From Streptomyces shenzhenensis (GTDB lineage: Bacteria; Actinomycetota; Actinomycetes; Streptomycetales; Streptomycetaceae): a DNA stretch of 64,000 nt. Below the pieces are notes generated by a model. The model had not been told where the DNA came from, made no database searches, and saw only the letters and a program-made list of their open reading frames with translations. The stretch covers positions 37,032-101,031 of the forward strand of contig NZ_PENI01000035.1 of assembly GCF_003688995.1 (NCBI RefSeq). The letters are read 5' to 3'. A program made the translations under genes and the position numbers. This document shows, one piece after another, positions 1-8,533 of the stretch; position 1 is the stretch's first letter; the number at the start of each line of letters is the position of its first letter.

Positions 1-650
1 GCGACCACGTGGTTGTCCTTGACGAGCGCCGCGTCCGACAGCGACATGCGGTGGTTGACCCCGCCGCCGCAGCGCACCGCGTACTTCTCCACGGACCGGA
101 GACCCGGCGTGGTCTTGCGGGTGTCGCGGACCCTGGTCCGGGTGTCCTCGAGGGCGTCCGCCCACGCGCGCGTGGCCGTCGCGATGCCCGACAGGCGGCA
201 CAGCAGGTTCAGCGCGCTGCGTTCGGCCGTCAGCAGGTCACGCGTGCGCGTGGTGACCGACAGCAGCCGCTGGCCCGCCGCCACCCGGTCGCCGTCCGCC
301 ACGTGCCGCTCGACCTCGAACTCGTCCGTGCAGGCCACCGAGAGCACCGCCTCGGCGACCCGCAGGCCCGCCACCACGCCCGCCTCGCGCGAGGTGAAGT
401 CGCCGGTGGCCACGGCCTCCTCGGGGATGGTCGCGACGGTCGTCACGTCCACACCGCCCGCGAGGTCCTCCTGGACGGCGACGTTCGCGATGTCCTCGAT
501 CTCGACGGGGTCGAGCCCGGCGTCGGCCAGGAGCTGGGCGAGGGCGGGGTCGAGCCCGCACTCCAGGTATGCCTCGTCGCCCTCGGCACCGCAGGCGCAG
601 CCGTCGCCGCAGCCACCGGACGAGGCGAGGGGAAGGTCGTGGGTGCTCAC
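1..650 (-). CDS. nadC: Nicotinate-nucleotide pyrophosphorylase (quinolinate phosphoribosyltransferase), 3' end cut by window
   Basis: Converts quinolinate and PRPP to nicotinate mononucleotide, CO2 and PPi in de novo NAD synthesis. The first 216 codons are inside the window; the C-terminus lies off the left edge. Visible family signatures near the truncation are TRKTTPGLR, CGGGVNHR and the KDNH segment, which form the substrate pocket of the QPRTase barrel. The N-terminus carries a Cys/Gly-rich extension (GGCGDGCGCGAEGDE) that is not part of the core fold. The GTG start at 650 lies 5 bp after the nadB stop, so the two genes are probably translated from one message, as expected for consecutive pathway steps. 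Confidence 0.95.
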   Translation of the reverse strand, partial: MSTHDLPLASSGGCGDGCACGAEGDEAYLECGLDPALAQLLADAGLDPVEIEDIANVAVQEDLAGGVDVTTVATIPEEAVATGDFTSREAGVVAGLRVAEAVLSVACTDEFEVERHVADGDRVAAGQRLLSVTTRTRDLLTAERSALNLLCRLSGIATATRAWADALEDTRTRVRDTRKTTPGLRSVEKYAVRCGGGVNHRMSLSDAALVKDNHVV

Positions 651-655
651 TTCTG

Positions 656-2374
656 TCACTGCTCCTGGGGACGGTGCTGCCGGGTCGGGGGGAAGTCTGC
701 GGTGTCCGTGGTGCGCACGGCCAGCGTGCGGTCCGGATTCAGCCGTACGACGATGTGGCGCCGCCAGGTGGCGTCGTCGCGGTCGGGCCGGTCCTCGCGC
801 CAGTGGCAGCCGCGGGTCTCCTCGCGCACGCGGGCGGCGGCGACCAGGACACGGGCCACGCTCAGGAGGTTGGTGGCCTCCCAGGTGTCGACGCCGGGCT
901 CGGCGGTCTTGCCGTTCTCGCCGAGGGTGTCGCGGGCCTCCGTGTCCAGCCGCCGGAGCTGGTCGGCGGCCTTGGCGAGGGACTCGTCCGAGCGCAGCAC
1001 GCCCGCGCCGTCGGTCATGATCCGCTGGATCGCGAACCGGGCCTCGGGGCCGAGCAGCGGGTGCGCGGGCCGGCCCGGGCGTCCGACCGGCGCCGGCTCA
1101 CGCGCGGGCAGGCCGTGCTCCGCCCGGCTCGCGGCGATGTCGGCGGCGATCCGCTCGGCGTAGACCAGGCCCTCCAGGAGGGAGTTGGAGGCCAGCCGGT
1201 TGGCGCCGTGCACGCCGGTGCAGGCGACCTCGCCGCACGCGTACAGCCCGGGGACCGTCGTGCGGCCCCGGGAGTCGGTGCGGACGCCGCCGGAGGCGTA
1301 GTGGGCGGCCGGGGCGACCGGGATGGGCTCCGTGACCGGGTCGATGCCATGGGCACGGCAGGCGGCCAGGATCGTCGGGAAACGGTGCTCCCACATGGCG
1401 GCGCCGAAGTGCCGGGCGTCGAGGAACATGTGCCCGGCGTCCTGCTCCTGCATCCGGCGCATGATGGCCTTGGCGACGATGTCCCGGGGGGCCAGCTCGG
1501 CCAGTTCGTGCTGCCCGAGCATGAAGCGCACACCGTCGCCGTCGACCAGGTGGGCGCCCTCGCCGCGCACCGCCTCGGAGACCAGCGGCTGCTGGCCCTC
1601 CGCGTCCGCGCCGAGGAACAGCACGGTCGGGTGGAACTGCACGAACTCCAGGTCGGAGACCTCGGCGCCGGCGCGCAGGGCGAGCGCGACACCGTCGCCC
1701 GTCGACACCGACGGGTTGGTGGTCGCCGAGAACACCTGGCCCATGCCGCCGGTCGCCAGCACCACGGCGGGGGCGTGCACGGCGCCCACGCCGTCGTGCT
1801 GGCCCTCGCCCATGACGTGCAGGGTCACGCCGGCCGTCCGGCCGTCCGCGTCGGTGAGCAGGTCGAGCACGAGCGCGTTCTCGACGGTGCGCAGTCCGCG
1901 CGCGTGTACGGCCTCCACGAGCGCCCGGGAGACCTCCGCGCCGGTGGCGTCGCCGCCGGCGTGCGCGATGCGGCGGCGGTGGTGGCCGCCCTCCCGGGTG
2001 AGCTGGATGTCGCCCTCGTCGTCGGTGTCGAAGTGGGCGCCGGTGGAGATCAGCCGCCGTACCGCGTCGGGGCCCTCGGTGACGAGGATCCGTACGGCCT
2101 CCTCGTCGCACAGGCCGGCGCCCGCGACCAGGGTGTCGTCCAGGTGCTGCGCGGGGCTGTCGCCCTCGCCGAGGGCCGCGGCGATGCCGCCCTGCGCCCA
2201 GCGGGTGGAGCCGTCGTCGAGACGGGCCTTGGTGACGACGACCGTGCGCAGCCCGGCGGCCTCGCAGCGCAGGGCCGCGGTGAGCCCGGCCACACCGGAG
2301 CCGACGACCACCACGTCCGCGGCGATGGACCACCCGGGAGCGGGCGCGTGCAGTCGTATGCCTGTGCTGGTCAC
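656..2374 (-). CDS. nadB: L-aspartate oxidase
   Basis: FAD-dependent oxidase that makes iminoaspartate for quinolinate synthesis, the first committed step to NAD. The 572-residue length is normal. The dinucleotide-binding motif VVGSGVAGLTAAL sits near residue 23, followed by the STRWAQGGIAAAL flavin-binding segment. The active-site region HYASGGVRTD and the HGANRLASNSLLEGLVY block typical of the succinate-dehydrogenase/aspartate-oxidase flavoprotein family are present. Its start overlaps the panC stop by 4 bp (ATGA), indicating translational coupling. nadA (quinolinate synthase) is not seen in the window. Confidence 0.96.
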   Translation of the reverse strand: MTSTGIRLHAPAPGWSIAADVVVVGSGVAGLTAALRCEAAGLRTVVVTKARLDDGSTRWAQGGIAAALGEGDSPAQHLDDTLVAGAGLCDEEAVRILVTEGPDAVRRLISTGAHFDTDDEGDIQLTREGGHHRRRIAHAGGDATGAEVSRALVEAVHARGLRTVENALVLDLLTDADGRTAGVTLHVMGEGQHDGVGAVHAPAVVLATGGMGQVFSATTNPSVSTGDGVALALRAGAEVSDLEFVQFHPTVLFLGADAEGQQPLVSEAVRGEGAHLVDGDGVRFMLGQHELAELAPRDIVAKAIMRRMQEQDAGHMFLDARHFGAAMWEHRFPTILAACRAHGIDPVTEPIPVAPAAHYASGGVRTDSRGRTTVPGLYACGEVACTGVHGANRLASNSLLEGLVYAERIAADIAASRAEHGLPAREPAPVGRPGRPAHPLLGPEARFAIQRIMTDGAGVLRSDESLAKAADQLRRLDTEARDTLGENGKTAEPGVDTWEATNLLSVARVLVAAARVREETRGCHWREDRPDRDDATWRRHIVVRLNPDRTLAVRTTDTADFPPTRQHRPQEQ

Positions 2375-3393
2375 GAGGCGGCTCCGAGGGTTCCGAAGGT
2401 GAGGGGGACGTTGTCGATCAGCCGGGTCGTCCCGACCCGGGCGGCCACGGCGAGGACGGCCTCGCCGGTGAAGTCGTCGTCGATCTCGGTGAAGTCGGCC
2501 GGGTCGACGAGGACCACGTAGTCCAGCTCCAGCGGCGGGTCGTGGCGCGCCGCCTCGTCCAGGACGGTGCGGGCGGCGGCGCGGACGGCCGCCGCGGCTC
2601 CCGGCACGGCCTTGGCGACCGCGTGCGCGTCGGCGGCCGCCCTGGACTCGCCTATCGCGCTGAGCGCCTCGGCACGCGCACGCGTGGAGGGCACTTCGAG
2701 GGCACGCGCGCGCAGCGCCTCCTGCGCGGCGTGCCGGTCGTGGCCCGCGAACAGGGCCCGGGACAGGGCGAGCGCGGTGCGCCGCTCGTCGGGCGAGAGG
2801 TAGCGGTTGCGGCTGGACAGGGCCAGGCCGTCGGGCTCGCGCACGGTCGGCACGGCGACGATGTCGACGCCGAAGTTCAGATCCCGCACCATGCGCCGGA
2901 CCAGCGCCAGCTGCTGGGCGTCCTTCTGTCCGAACAGGGCCAGGTCGGGGCGGGTGAGGTGGAGCAGTTTGGCGACGACCGTGAGCACACCGTCGAAGTG
3001 CCCGGGCCGCACGGCACCTTCCAGGCGCTCGCCCATGGGGCCCGCGGAGATGCGCACCTGGGGCCGGCCGCCGGGGTAGACCTCGTCCACAGACGGCGCG
3101 AACACCGCGTCGGCGCCGGACTGTTCGGCGATCTTCAGATCGGCTTCGAGGGTGCGCGGATAGCGGTCGAGGTCCTCGCCCGCGCCGAACTGGAGCGGGT
3201 TGACAAAGACGGTGACGATCACGAAACCGGCGTCGCCGACGCGCTCGCGTGCGGCCCGGATCAGGGTGGCGTGGCCCTCGTGCAGGGCGCCCATGGTCAT
3301 CACGACGGCGGTGCCTCCCGGCACCGCGAACCGGTCGCGCAGGGCCGTCAGGTCCGCGGCCGTGGGGGCGAGTGCGCAGCGACGGCGGCTCAT
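2371..3393 (-). CDS. panC: Pantoate--beta-alanine ligase (pantothenate synthetase)
   Basis: Joins pantoate and beta-alanine with ATP hydrolysis to AMP, the last step of pantothenate synthesis. The 340-residue protein has the nucleotidyltransferase signature MGALHEGHATLI (HxGH type), the FGQKDAQQL segment and the SSRNRYLS segment expected in PanC. It is somewhat longer than typical 280-residue enzymes because of an Ala-rich stretch after about residue 210. The gene overlaps both neighbours by 4 bp (stop of the DUF2520 gene at 3390-3393; nadB start at 2374), so pantothenate and NAD genes form one coupled operon. Confidence 0.95.
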   Translation of the reverse strand: MSRRRCALAPTAADLTALRDRFAVPGGTAVVMTMGALHEGHATLIRAARERVGDAGFVIVTVFVNPLQFGAGEDLDRYPRTLEADLKIAEQSGADAVFAPSVDEVYPGGRPQVRISAGPMGERLEGAVRPGHFDGVLTVVAKLLHLTRPDLALFGQKDAQQLALVRRMVRDLNFGVDIVAVPTVREPDGLALSSRNRYLSPDERRTALALSRALFAGHDRHAAQEALRARALEVPSTRARAEALSAIGESRAAADAHAVAKAVPGAAAAVRAAARTVLDEAARHDPPLELDYVVLVDPADFTEIDDDFTGEAVLAVAARVGTTRLIDNVPLTFGTLGAAS

Positions 3394-4322
3394 CGGTCCT
3401 CCCCGCTCCCGGTCGCGTCCCTGCCCGTGGCGAGAACGCCGAGCAGGTCCTCGGCGAGCTCCGGCTTCAGCAGTCCGTGCGCCAGCGCCCGGTCGGCGGT
3501 CGCGCGGGCCATCGCCAGATAGCCGTCGAGGCTCTGCGGGGCGTGCCTGCGCAACTCGGCGACGTGCGCCGCGACGGTGCCCGCGTCCCCGCGCGCGACG
3601 GGCCCGGTCAGCGCCGCGTCACCGGAGCGCAGGGCGTTGTCCAGGGCGGCGCCGAGGAGCGGGCCGAGCATCCGGTCGGGCGCCTCGACGCCGGCCGCGC
3701 GCAGCAGCTCCATGGACTGCGCGACCAGGGTCACCAGATGGTTGGCACCGAGGGCGAGGGCCGCGTGGTAGAGCGGGCGGTTCTCCTCGGCGACCCATTC
3801 GGGCTCGCCGCCCATCTCGATGACGAGCGCCTCGGCGGCGAGCCGCAGTTCGTCGGGGGCGGTGACGCCGAAGGAGCAGCCGGCCAGCCGCTGGACGTCC
3901 ACGGGGGTGCCGGTGAAGGTCATCACGGGGTGCAGCGCGAGCGGCAGCGCGCCCGCGCGCAGCGCCGGGTCCAGGACCCGCGCGCCGTACCGCCCGGAGG
4001 TGTGCACGAGCAGCTGCCCCGGCCGTACGGCGCCGGTCTCGGCGAGCCCCGCCACGAGGCCCGGCAGGGTGTCGTCCGGGACGGTGAGCAGGACCAGGTC
4101 GGCCCGCTGCAGGACCTCGGCGGGCGGCACGACCGGCACGTCCGGCAGCAGCAGTTCGGCGCGCCTCATGGAGGCGTCGGAGACCGCGGAGACGGCCACC
4201 GGCCGGTGCCCGGCGAGTCGGAGGGACGCAGCCAGGGCCGGGCCCACCCGGCCGGCGCCGACGACGCCCACGGTGAGCCGCGCAGGGCGGTCCTTGAGGT
4301 CTGGCTGTAGGTCTGTACTCAC
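3390..4322 (-). CDS. Rossmann-fold plus DUF2520 protein, possible alternative ketopantoate reductase
   Basis: A 310-residue protein with an N-terminal NAD(P)-binding Rossmann motif (VGVVGAGRVGPALAASL, about residues 17-33) and a C-terminal helical DUF2520-type region from about residue 150. The fold resembles ketopantoate reductase and 6-phosphogluconate dehydrogenase. Proteins of this architecture (COG5495) sit next to panC in many bacteria and, as I recall, include the alternative ketopantoate reductase PanG; that would supply pantoate to the downstream panC gene. The assignment to that reaction is inference from position. It is the first gene of the minus-strand pan-nad operon and starts with GTG. 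Confidence 0.8.
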   Translation of the reverse strand: MSTDLQPDLKDRPARLTVGVVGAGRVGPALAASLRLAGHRPVAVSAVSDASMRRAELLLPDVPVVPPAEVLQRADLVLLTVPDDTLPGLVAGLAETGAVRPGQLLVHTSGRYGARVLDPALRAGALPLALHPVMTFTGTPVDVQRLAGCSFGVTAPDELRLAAEALVIEMGGEPEWVAEENRPLYHAALALGANHLVTLVAQSMELLRAAGVEAPDRMLGPLLGAALDNALRSGDAALTGPVARGDAGTVAAHVAELRRHAPQSLDGYLAMARATADRALAHGLLKPELAEDLLGVLATGRDATGSGEDR

Positions 4323-4526
4323 GCGACGGTGGCCTTCCCGTTCCAGTCCGCTCTGGGTACCGGACGATTTCTCGTCATGTTAACGCGATCGGGTGGAGGG
4401 CCGATCGGCTGTCCACAGGCTGTGGGTTTCTCCGCGCCCGCCGCCGGCGCCGCCCGCGCACGCGCCCGGTGCCGGCCCCCGGAAATGGAGCTGCCCCGCG
4501 GAGCACGGCACGGCATGATCCCGTGC

Positions 4527-5699
4527 ATGAGCGACAAGGCTGAGCGAGGCGAAGAGCCGTCGGAGCGGGAGCGGCTGCCGGAGCGGCGGGCGGCGGCGCA
4601 CCGGGAGGCGCGGCACGTGCTGGCCCGCCCCGGCATGCGGGCCTCGATCCGCGAACGGCTGGAGCTGCTGCGGGAGGCCGGACCCCAGGTGTACGACCTG
4701 GACGAACCGGCGGACATGTACGGCGACCGGATCGTGGCGGCCCTGGAGGACCGGGTCGCCGCGCTGCTGGGCACGGAGGCCGCCGCGTTCTTCCCGACGG
4801 GCACGATGGCCCAGCAGGTGGCCCTGCGCTGCTGGGCGGCCCGCACCGGCAACCCGTCGGTCGCACTGCATCCGCTGTCGCACCCCGAGGTGCACGAACG
4901 GCATGCGCTCAGCCAGGTCAGCGGCCTGCGCCCGGTCCATGTGACCACCGCGACCCGGCTCCCCACGGCCGAGGAGATACGCGCCCTGGCGGAGCCCTTC
5001 GGCACGCTGATGCTGGAACTGCCCCTGAGGGACGCCGGTTTCGTGCTGCCCGCCTGGGACGAGCTGACCGAGGTCGTGGCGGCCGCCCGGGAACGGGACG
5101 CCGTGGTGCACTTCGACGGGGCCAGGCTGTGGGAGTCGACCGTGCACTTCGACCGCTCCCTGGACGAGATCGCCGGCCTGGCCGACAGCGTCTACGTGTC
5201 GTTCTACAAGTCCCTCGACGGCCTCAGCGGCGCCGCGCTCGCCGGCAGCACGACGCTGGTGGAGGACGCCAAGGTGTGGCGGCACCGGTACGGCGGCACG
5301 CTGTTCCAGCAGTTCCCGGCCGCGCTGTCGGCGCTCGTCGGACTGGAGCGCGAGCTGCCCCGGCTGCCGGAGTACGTGCGGCACGCGCGCGTGGTGGCCG
5401 GCGCGCTGCGCGAGGGGTTCGCCGCGAACGGGCTGCCGTGGGCGAGCGTGCACCCCGAGGAGCCGCACACCCACCAGTTCCAGGTCTGGCTGCCGTACGA
5501 GCCGGACGTGGCCGCGGAGGCGGCGGTACGGCAGGCCGAGGAGACCTCCGTGGCCCTCTTCGCGGGCCGCTGGCAGTCCGGCGGCCCCGGGCTCGCCATG
5601 ACGGAGGTCACCGTCGGGGCGGCCGGCCTGGAGTGGACCGCGCAGGACGTACGGGAGGCCGTCGCGGAGTTCACCGCCCGGCTCCCGGAGAAGTCCTAG
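4527..5699 (+). CDS. Threonine aldolase-like PLP-dependent enzyme
   Basis: A fold-type I PLP enzyme of the beta-eliminating lyase/threonine aldolase family, which cleaves beta-hydroxy amino acids to glycine and an aldehyde. Visible features are the FFPTGTMAQQVAL segment that contacts the cofactor phosphate, the HFDGARLWES motif whose Asp pairs with the pyridine nitrogen, and the Schiff-base lysine K228 in SFYKSLDGLSGA. ATG at 4527 is chosen over the longer open frame because upstream codons are not biased and the family core begins shortly after. The 390-residue length is slightly above typical low-specificity aldolases; substrate is not determined by sequence. Confidence 0.85.
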   Translation: MSDKAERGEEPSERERLPERRAAAHREARHVLARPGMRASIRERLELLREAGPQVYDLDEPADMYGDRIVAALEDRVAALLGTEAAAFFPTGTMAQQVALRCWAARTGNPSVALHPLSHPEVHERHALSQVSGLRPVHVTTATRLPTAEEIRALAEPFGTLMLELPLRDAGFVLPAWDELTEVVAAARERDAVVHFDGARLWESTVHFDRSLDEIAGLADSVYVSFYKSLDGLSGAALAGSTTLVEDAKVWRHRYGGTLFQQFPAALSALVGLERELPRLPEYVRHARVVAGALREGFAANGLPWASVHPEEPHTHQFQVWLPYEPDVAAEAAVRQAEETSVALFAGRWQSGGPGLAMTEVTVGAAGLEWTAQDVREAVAEFTARLPEKS

Positions 5700-5867
5700 C
5701 CGTCACCGGCCGCGCCCGCCGTCCCGGGTGGCCCGCGCCGACCGCGCGGAAGCGCCGCAGGTCGCGCAGCTCGCGTATGAGACGTACGTCACCCGTACCG
5801 GGCGCGGGCGGGCTCCGCGGCGGCCCCCGGCGGGGCCGGGTTGCGCCGATTGCGCCGGGACGTCCCG

Positions 5868-5892
5868 TCGTTTGACGGCCGCCGTCAAACGA
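5868..5892. promoter_or_regulatory. 25-bp perfect inverted repeat, likely operator of the downstream ArsR-type regulator
   Basis: The arms TCGTTTGACGGC and GCCGTCAAACGA are perfect 12-bp inverted repeats around one central base. The element ends 37 bp before the ATG of the gene at 5930, the position expected for an autoregulatory operator overlapping the promoter. No poly-T tract follows, which argues against a simple terminator of the upstream gene, although a stem could also form in RNA. Confidence 0.65.
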
Positions 5893-5929
5893 GACGGCCG
5901 TTGTCGGTGGCGGCATGCACCATGGGGGC

Positions 5930-7027
5930 ATGAGTGTGCGCATCGACATCGCGGGGCTGCGGCCGGAGCGGGTCGTCGTCGTGCCCTCGCCCCTGGCCGA
6001 GCTGGGCATGGCGCTGCACGCGCTGTCGGAGCCGGGACACCATCCGGGCCTGCGCGGCTGGACGGCCGATGTGACCGCCCGGCTTGACGCGCACCTCGCC
6101 GACCGGATGTGCGAGGCGGACTTCCTGTGGCGGACGACGTTCTCGGACCTGTTCATGCCGTTCGCGGGCCTCCCCGGCGCGGTACCGGGCGCCACCCTCG
6201 CCGCGGACCTGGACCTGCTGGACAAGCTGGCGGACGAGGACTTCGTGGACGCGGCCCTGGAGTTCACGTGCATGCTCACGTACGACACCCAGGCCCCGGA
6301 CATCCTGTCGGACGACGTCGTGCGCCGCCGCGCGCTGGAGGCCGCCGCCTCGCGCGGACCGCGGCAGGTGCGGTTCACCCAGCGGCTGCTGGACGACCCG
6401 CCGAGCGTCCGGGCCTGGCTGCGGCGGTTCCTGGAGGACTGCGACGAGGCCTTCTTCGCCGAGACCTGGGACCGGATGCGCCACCAGCTGACGGCGGACG
6501 CCCGGCACAAGGGCGAACTGCTGCGGCACAAGGGGCTGGCCGAGGCGCTGGCCGCCGTCTCCCCGGCCGTCACGCTGGACGAGTCCGCCGCGCGGATCAC
6601 CGTGGACAAGCTCACCGAGGGCCGCACGGTCACCGCGGGCGGCCTGCTCCTGATACCGACGAACCTGGGCCGGCCGCATCTGAGCGTGCTGCACCGCTAC
6701 GGATGGCAGCCCGCGCTGCACTACCCGGTCGCCTCCCCCGAGCCGGCCTCGCCCCCGTCGGTGGAGCAGCTCACGCTGCGGATGACCGCGCTGTCCCACC
6801 CGGTCCGCATGCGGATCTGCCGCCATCTGGCGCGCAGCACGTACACCACGAGCGAGCTGGCCCAGGTGCACGGCCTGACCGCGCCCGAGGTGTCCCGGCA
6901 CCTCGGCGTGCTGAAGAAGGCGGGCCTGGTCACCACCCGCCGCCGTGGCCGCTATGTGCTGCACCAGCTGGACGTGGCGGTCGTCGCCCGGCTGGGCGGC
7001 GACCTCCTGGAGGGGCTGCTGCGCTAG
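5930..7027 (+). CDS. DUF5937-type transcriptional regulator with C-terminal ArsR winged helix
   Basis: A 365-residue protein with a long N-terminal region of unknown role (about residues 1-270, DUF5937-like) and a C-terminal ArsR-type winged helix from about residue 280 (LTLRMTALSHPVRMRICRHL, then TSELAQVHGLTAPEVSRHL as recognition helix). This order, effector-like domain first and HTH last, is common in Streptomyces. No metal-binding CxC motif is seen, so it is not a classical metal sensor. A 25-bp palindrome lies just upstream and suggests autoregulation. The neighbouring minus-strand NTPase gene is convergent, so its target genes are not evident. Confidence 0.75.
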   Translation: MSVRIDIAGLRPERVVVVPSPLAELGMALHALSEPGHHPGLRGWTADVTARLDAHLADRMCEADFLWRTTFSDLFMPFAGLPGAVPGATLAADLDLLDKLADEDFVDAALEFTCMLTYDTQAPDILSDDVVRRRALEAAASRGPRQVRFTQRLLDDPPSVRAWLRRFLEDCDEAFFAETWDRMRHQLTADARHKGELLRHKGLAEALAAVSPAVTLDESAARITVDKLTEGRTVTAGGLLLIPTNLGRPHLSVLHRYGWQPALHYPVASPEPASPPSVEQLTLRMTALSHPVRMRICRHLARSTYTTSELAQVHGLTAPEVSRHLGVLKKAGLVTTRRRGRYVLHQLDVAVVARLGGDLLEGLLR

Positions 7028-7048
7028 CCGGGGCGGGCGCGGGCGGGG

Positions 7049-7681
7049 TCAGTCGAAGCGGATGTGCCGCAGGCCGACGCCTGCCTGTCTGATCCGCGTG
7101 CGCAGCGCACCGTCGGTGTTGGGCTGCAGTGTCAGGCCGGCCAGCACCGCGATCCGGTCCGCCGTCTTGGGCACGGTGGAGTGGTCGGTCCACAGATGCT
7201 CGGCGAACTCCGGCTCGCGCAGCCGCTCCAGGCAGTGGTCGAGCTGCTCGACGGCCCAGTTCGCCCTGCGCGGAGCCGACTTCTTGCCGCCGGAGAGCCG
7301 CATCAGGTGCCCCGGGCTCCGCTCGCGCAGCCGTCTCAGCACCGTCTCGTGCTCGGCGAGCAGCGTGAAGTGCTGGACGTCATGGCCGAGTTCACGCAGC
7401 CGGCCGACGGTCTCGGCGAAGTGGCCGGTGTCGGTGACCGTCATGGGTGCGATCACCACACCGTCGTGCCGGGTCAGGGCGAGATCGAGCACCTCGACGA
7501 CACCCTGCCGCCAGGAGGCCAAGTCCTGGAAATCACCGCGCAGTTCGGGCGGGAGCATGCGACGCAGCCCGAAGCCGGGGTGCTCGGGGTCGCAGATCAC
7601 GCTGCCGGGCAGGCGGCGCTGGATCTCGTGCGCGGTCTGTGTCTTGCCGCCCCCGAAGGGGCCGTTGATCCACAGGAGCAT
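7049..7681 (-). CDS. TmrB-like P-loop NTPase
   Basis: A 210-residue ATP-binding protein with a Walker A motif right at the N-terminus (WINGPFGGGKTQTA). The overall pattern, including the CDPEHPGFGLRRMLP segment after the first helix and the LLAEHETVLRRLRER region, resembles the tunicamycin-resistance protein TmrB and other adenylate-kinase-like small-molecule kinases. The substrate is unknown. It is convergent with the ArsR gene upstream in coordinates and transcribed in the same direction as, but 32 bp away from, the response regulator gene, so co-transcription with the two-component system is possible but not shown. Confidence 0.75.
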   Translation of the reverse strand: MLLWINGPFGGGKTQTAHEIQRRLPGSVICDPEHPGFGLRRMLPPELRGDFQDLASWRQGVVEVLDLALTRHDGVVIAPMTVTDTGHFAETVGRLRELGHDVQHFTLLAEHETVLRRLRERSPGHLMRLSGGKKSAPRRANWAVEQLDHCLERLREPEFAEHLWTDHSTVPKTADRIAVLAGLTLQPNTDGALRTRIRQAGVGLRHIRFD

Positions 7682-7712
7682 GCGCAGACCCTATCGATGC
7701 CCCGCGCGGGGG

Positions 7713-8384
7713 TCAGCCGTGTCCGCCGGCCCGCACCAGACCCGTCTCGTACGCGAGGACCACCACCTGCACCCGGTCGCGCAGCCCCAGCTTGGTCAGG
7801 ATGCGGCCGACGTGGGTCTTCACCGTCGCCTCGGACAGCACCAGCCGGGCCGCGATCTCGCCGTTCGACAGGCCCTGGGCGACCAGCACCATGACCTCGC
7901 GCTCGCGGTCCGTGAGCCGCTCCAGCTCCTTGTGCTGCGGTTCCCCGCCGGCGGGGGGCAGCATCGGCGCGAAGCGGTCGAGGAGGCGCCGGGTGGTGGA
8001 GGGGGCGACGACGGCGTCGCCGCTGTGCACGGAGCGGATGGCGGCCAGCAGTTCCGCGGGCGGCACGTCCTTCAGCATGAAGCCGGAGGCGCCCGCCTTC
8101 AGCCCGGAGAAGGCGTACTCGTCGAGGTCGAAGGTGGTCAGGATCAGCACCTTCGGCGGGTCGGGCTCGGCGCAGATGCGGCGGGTGGCCTCCACGCCGT
8201 CCAGCTTCGGCATACGGACGTCCATCAGGACGACGTCGACGGCGGTGGAGCGCACCGCCTGGAGGGCCTCGACGCCGTCACCCGCCTCCGCGACGACCTC
8301 CATGTCCGGCTGGGCGGCGAGCACCATCCGGAAGCCGGTGCGCAGCAGCACCTGGTCGTCGACGAGCATCACGCGGATCGCCAT
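7713..8384 (-). CDS. NarL/LuxR-type response regulator
   Basis: A 223-residue two-domain response regulator. The receiver domain carries the acidic pair DD9-10, the phospho-acceptor D55 in VVLMDVRMPKLDG, and a conserved Lys near residue 105. The C-terminal LuxR-type HTH begins at about residue 150 (LTDREREVMVLVAQGLSNGEIA). It follows the histidine kinase gene on the same strand with a 149-bp gap containing tandem repeats, so the pair is the expected cognate kinase/regulator set. The regulon cannot be read from sequence. Confidence 0.93.
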   Translation of the reverse strand: MAIRVMLVDDQVLLRTGFRMVLAAQPDMEVVAEAGDGVEALQAVRSTAVDVVLMDVRMPKLDGVEATRRICAEPDPPKVLILTTFDLDEYAFSGLKAGASGFMLKDVPPAELLAAIRSVHSGDAVVAPSTTRRLLDRFAPMLPPAGGEPQHKELERLTDREREVMVLVAQGLSNGEIAARLVLSEATVKTHVGRILTKLGLRDRVQVVVLAYETGLVRAGGHG

Positions 8385-8430
8385 CGGGTCCTCTTCTTCC
8401 GTTTCCGTCGCTTCGGTCCGTCTCTTCGGG

Positions 8431-8491
8431 CTTCGGCTCTTGGGTCTTCGGCTCTACGGTCTTCGACTTCTGGGTTCTTGGGTTCTTGGGT
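8431..8491. repeat. Short tandem repeats between histidine kinase and response regulator genes
   Basis: Three 15-bp units (CTTCGGCTCTTGGGT, CTTCGGCTCTACGGT, CTTCGACTTCTGGGT) are followed by two 8-bp units (TCTTGGGT). The composition is strongly strand-skewed: pyrimidine/T-rich on plus, hence purine/A-rich on the transcribed minus-strand message between the kinase stop and the regulator start. Such a tract may expand or contract by slippage and alter spacing or translation of the downstream gene; that effect is inference. Confidence 0.8.
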
Positions 8492-8533
8492 TCTGCGGGG
8501 CGTGACAGGTGTCAACGGGGGCGTGCGACGGCG

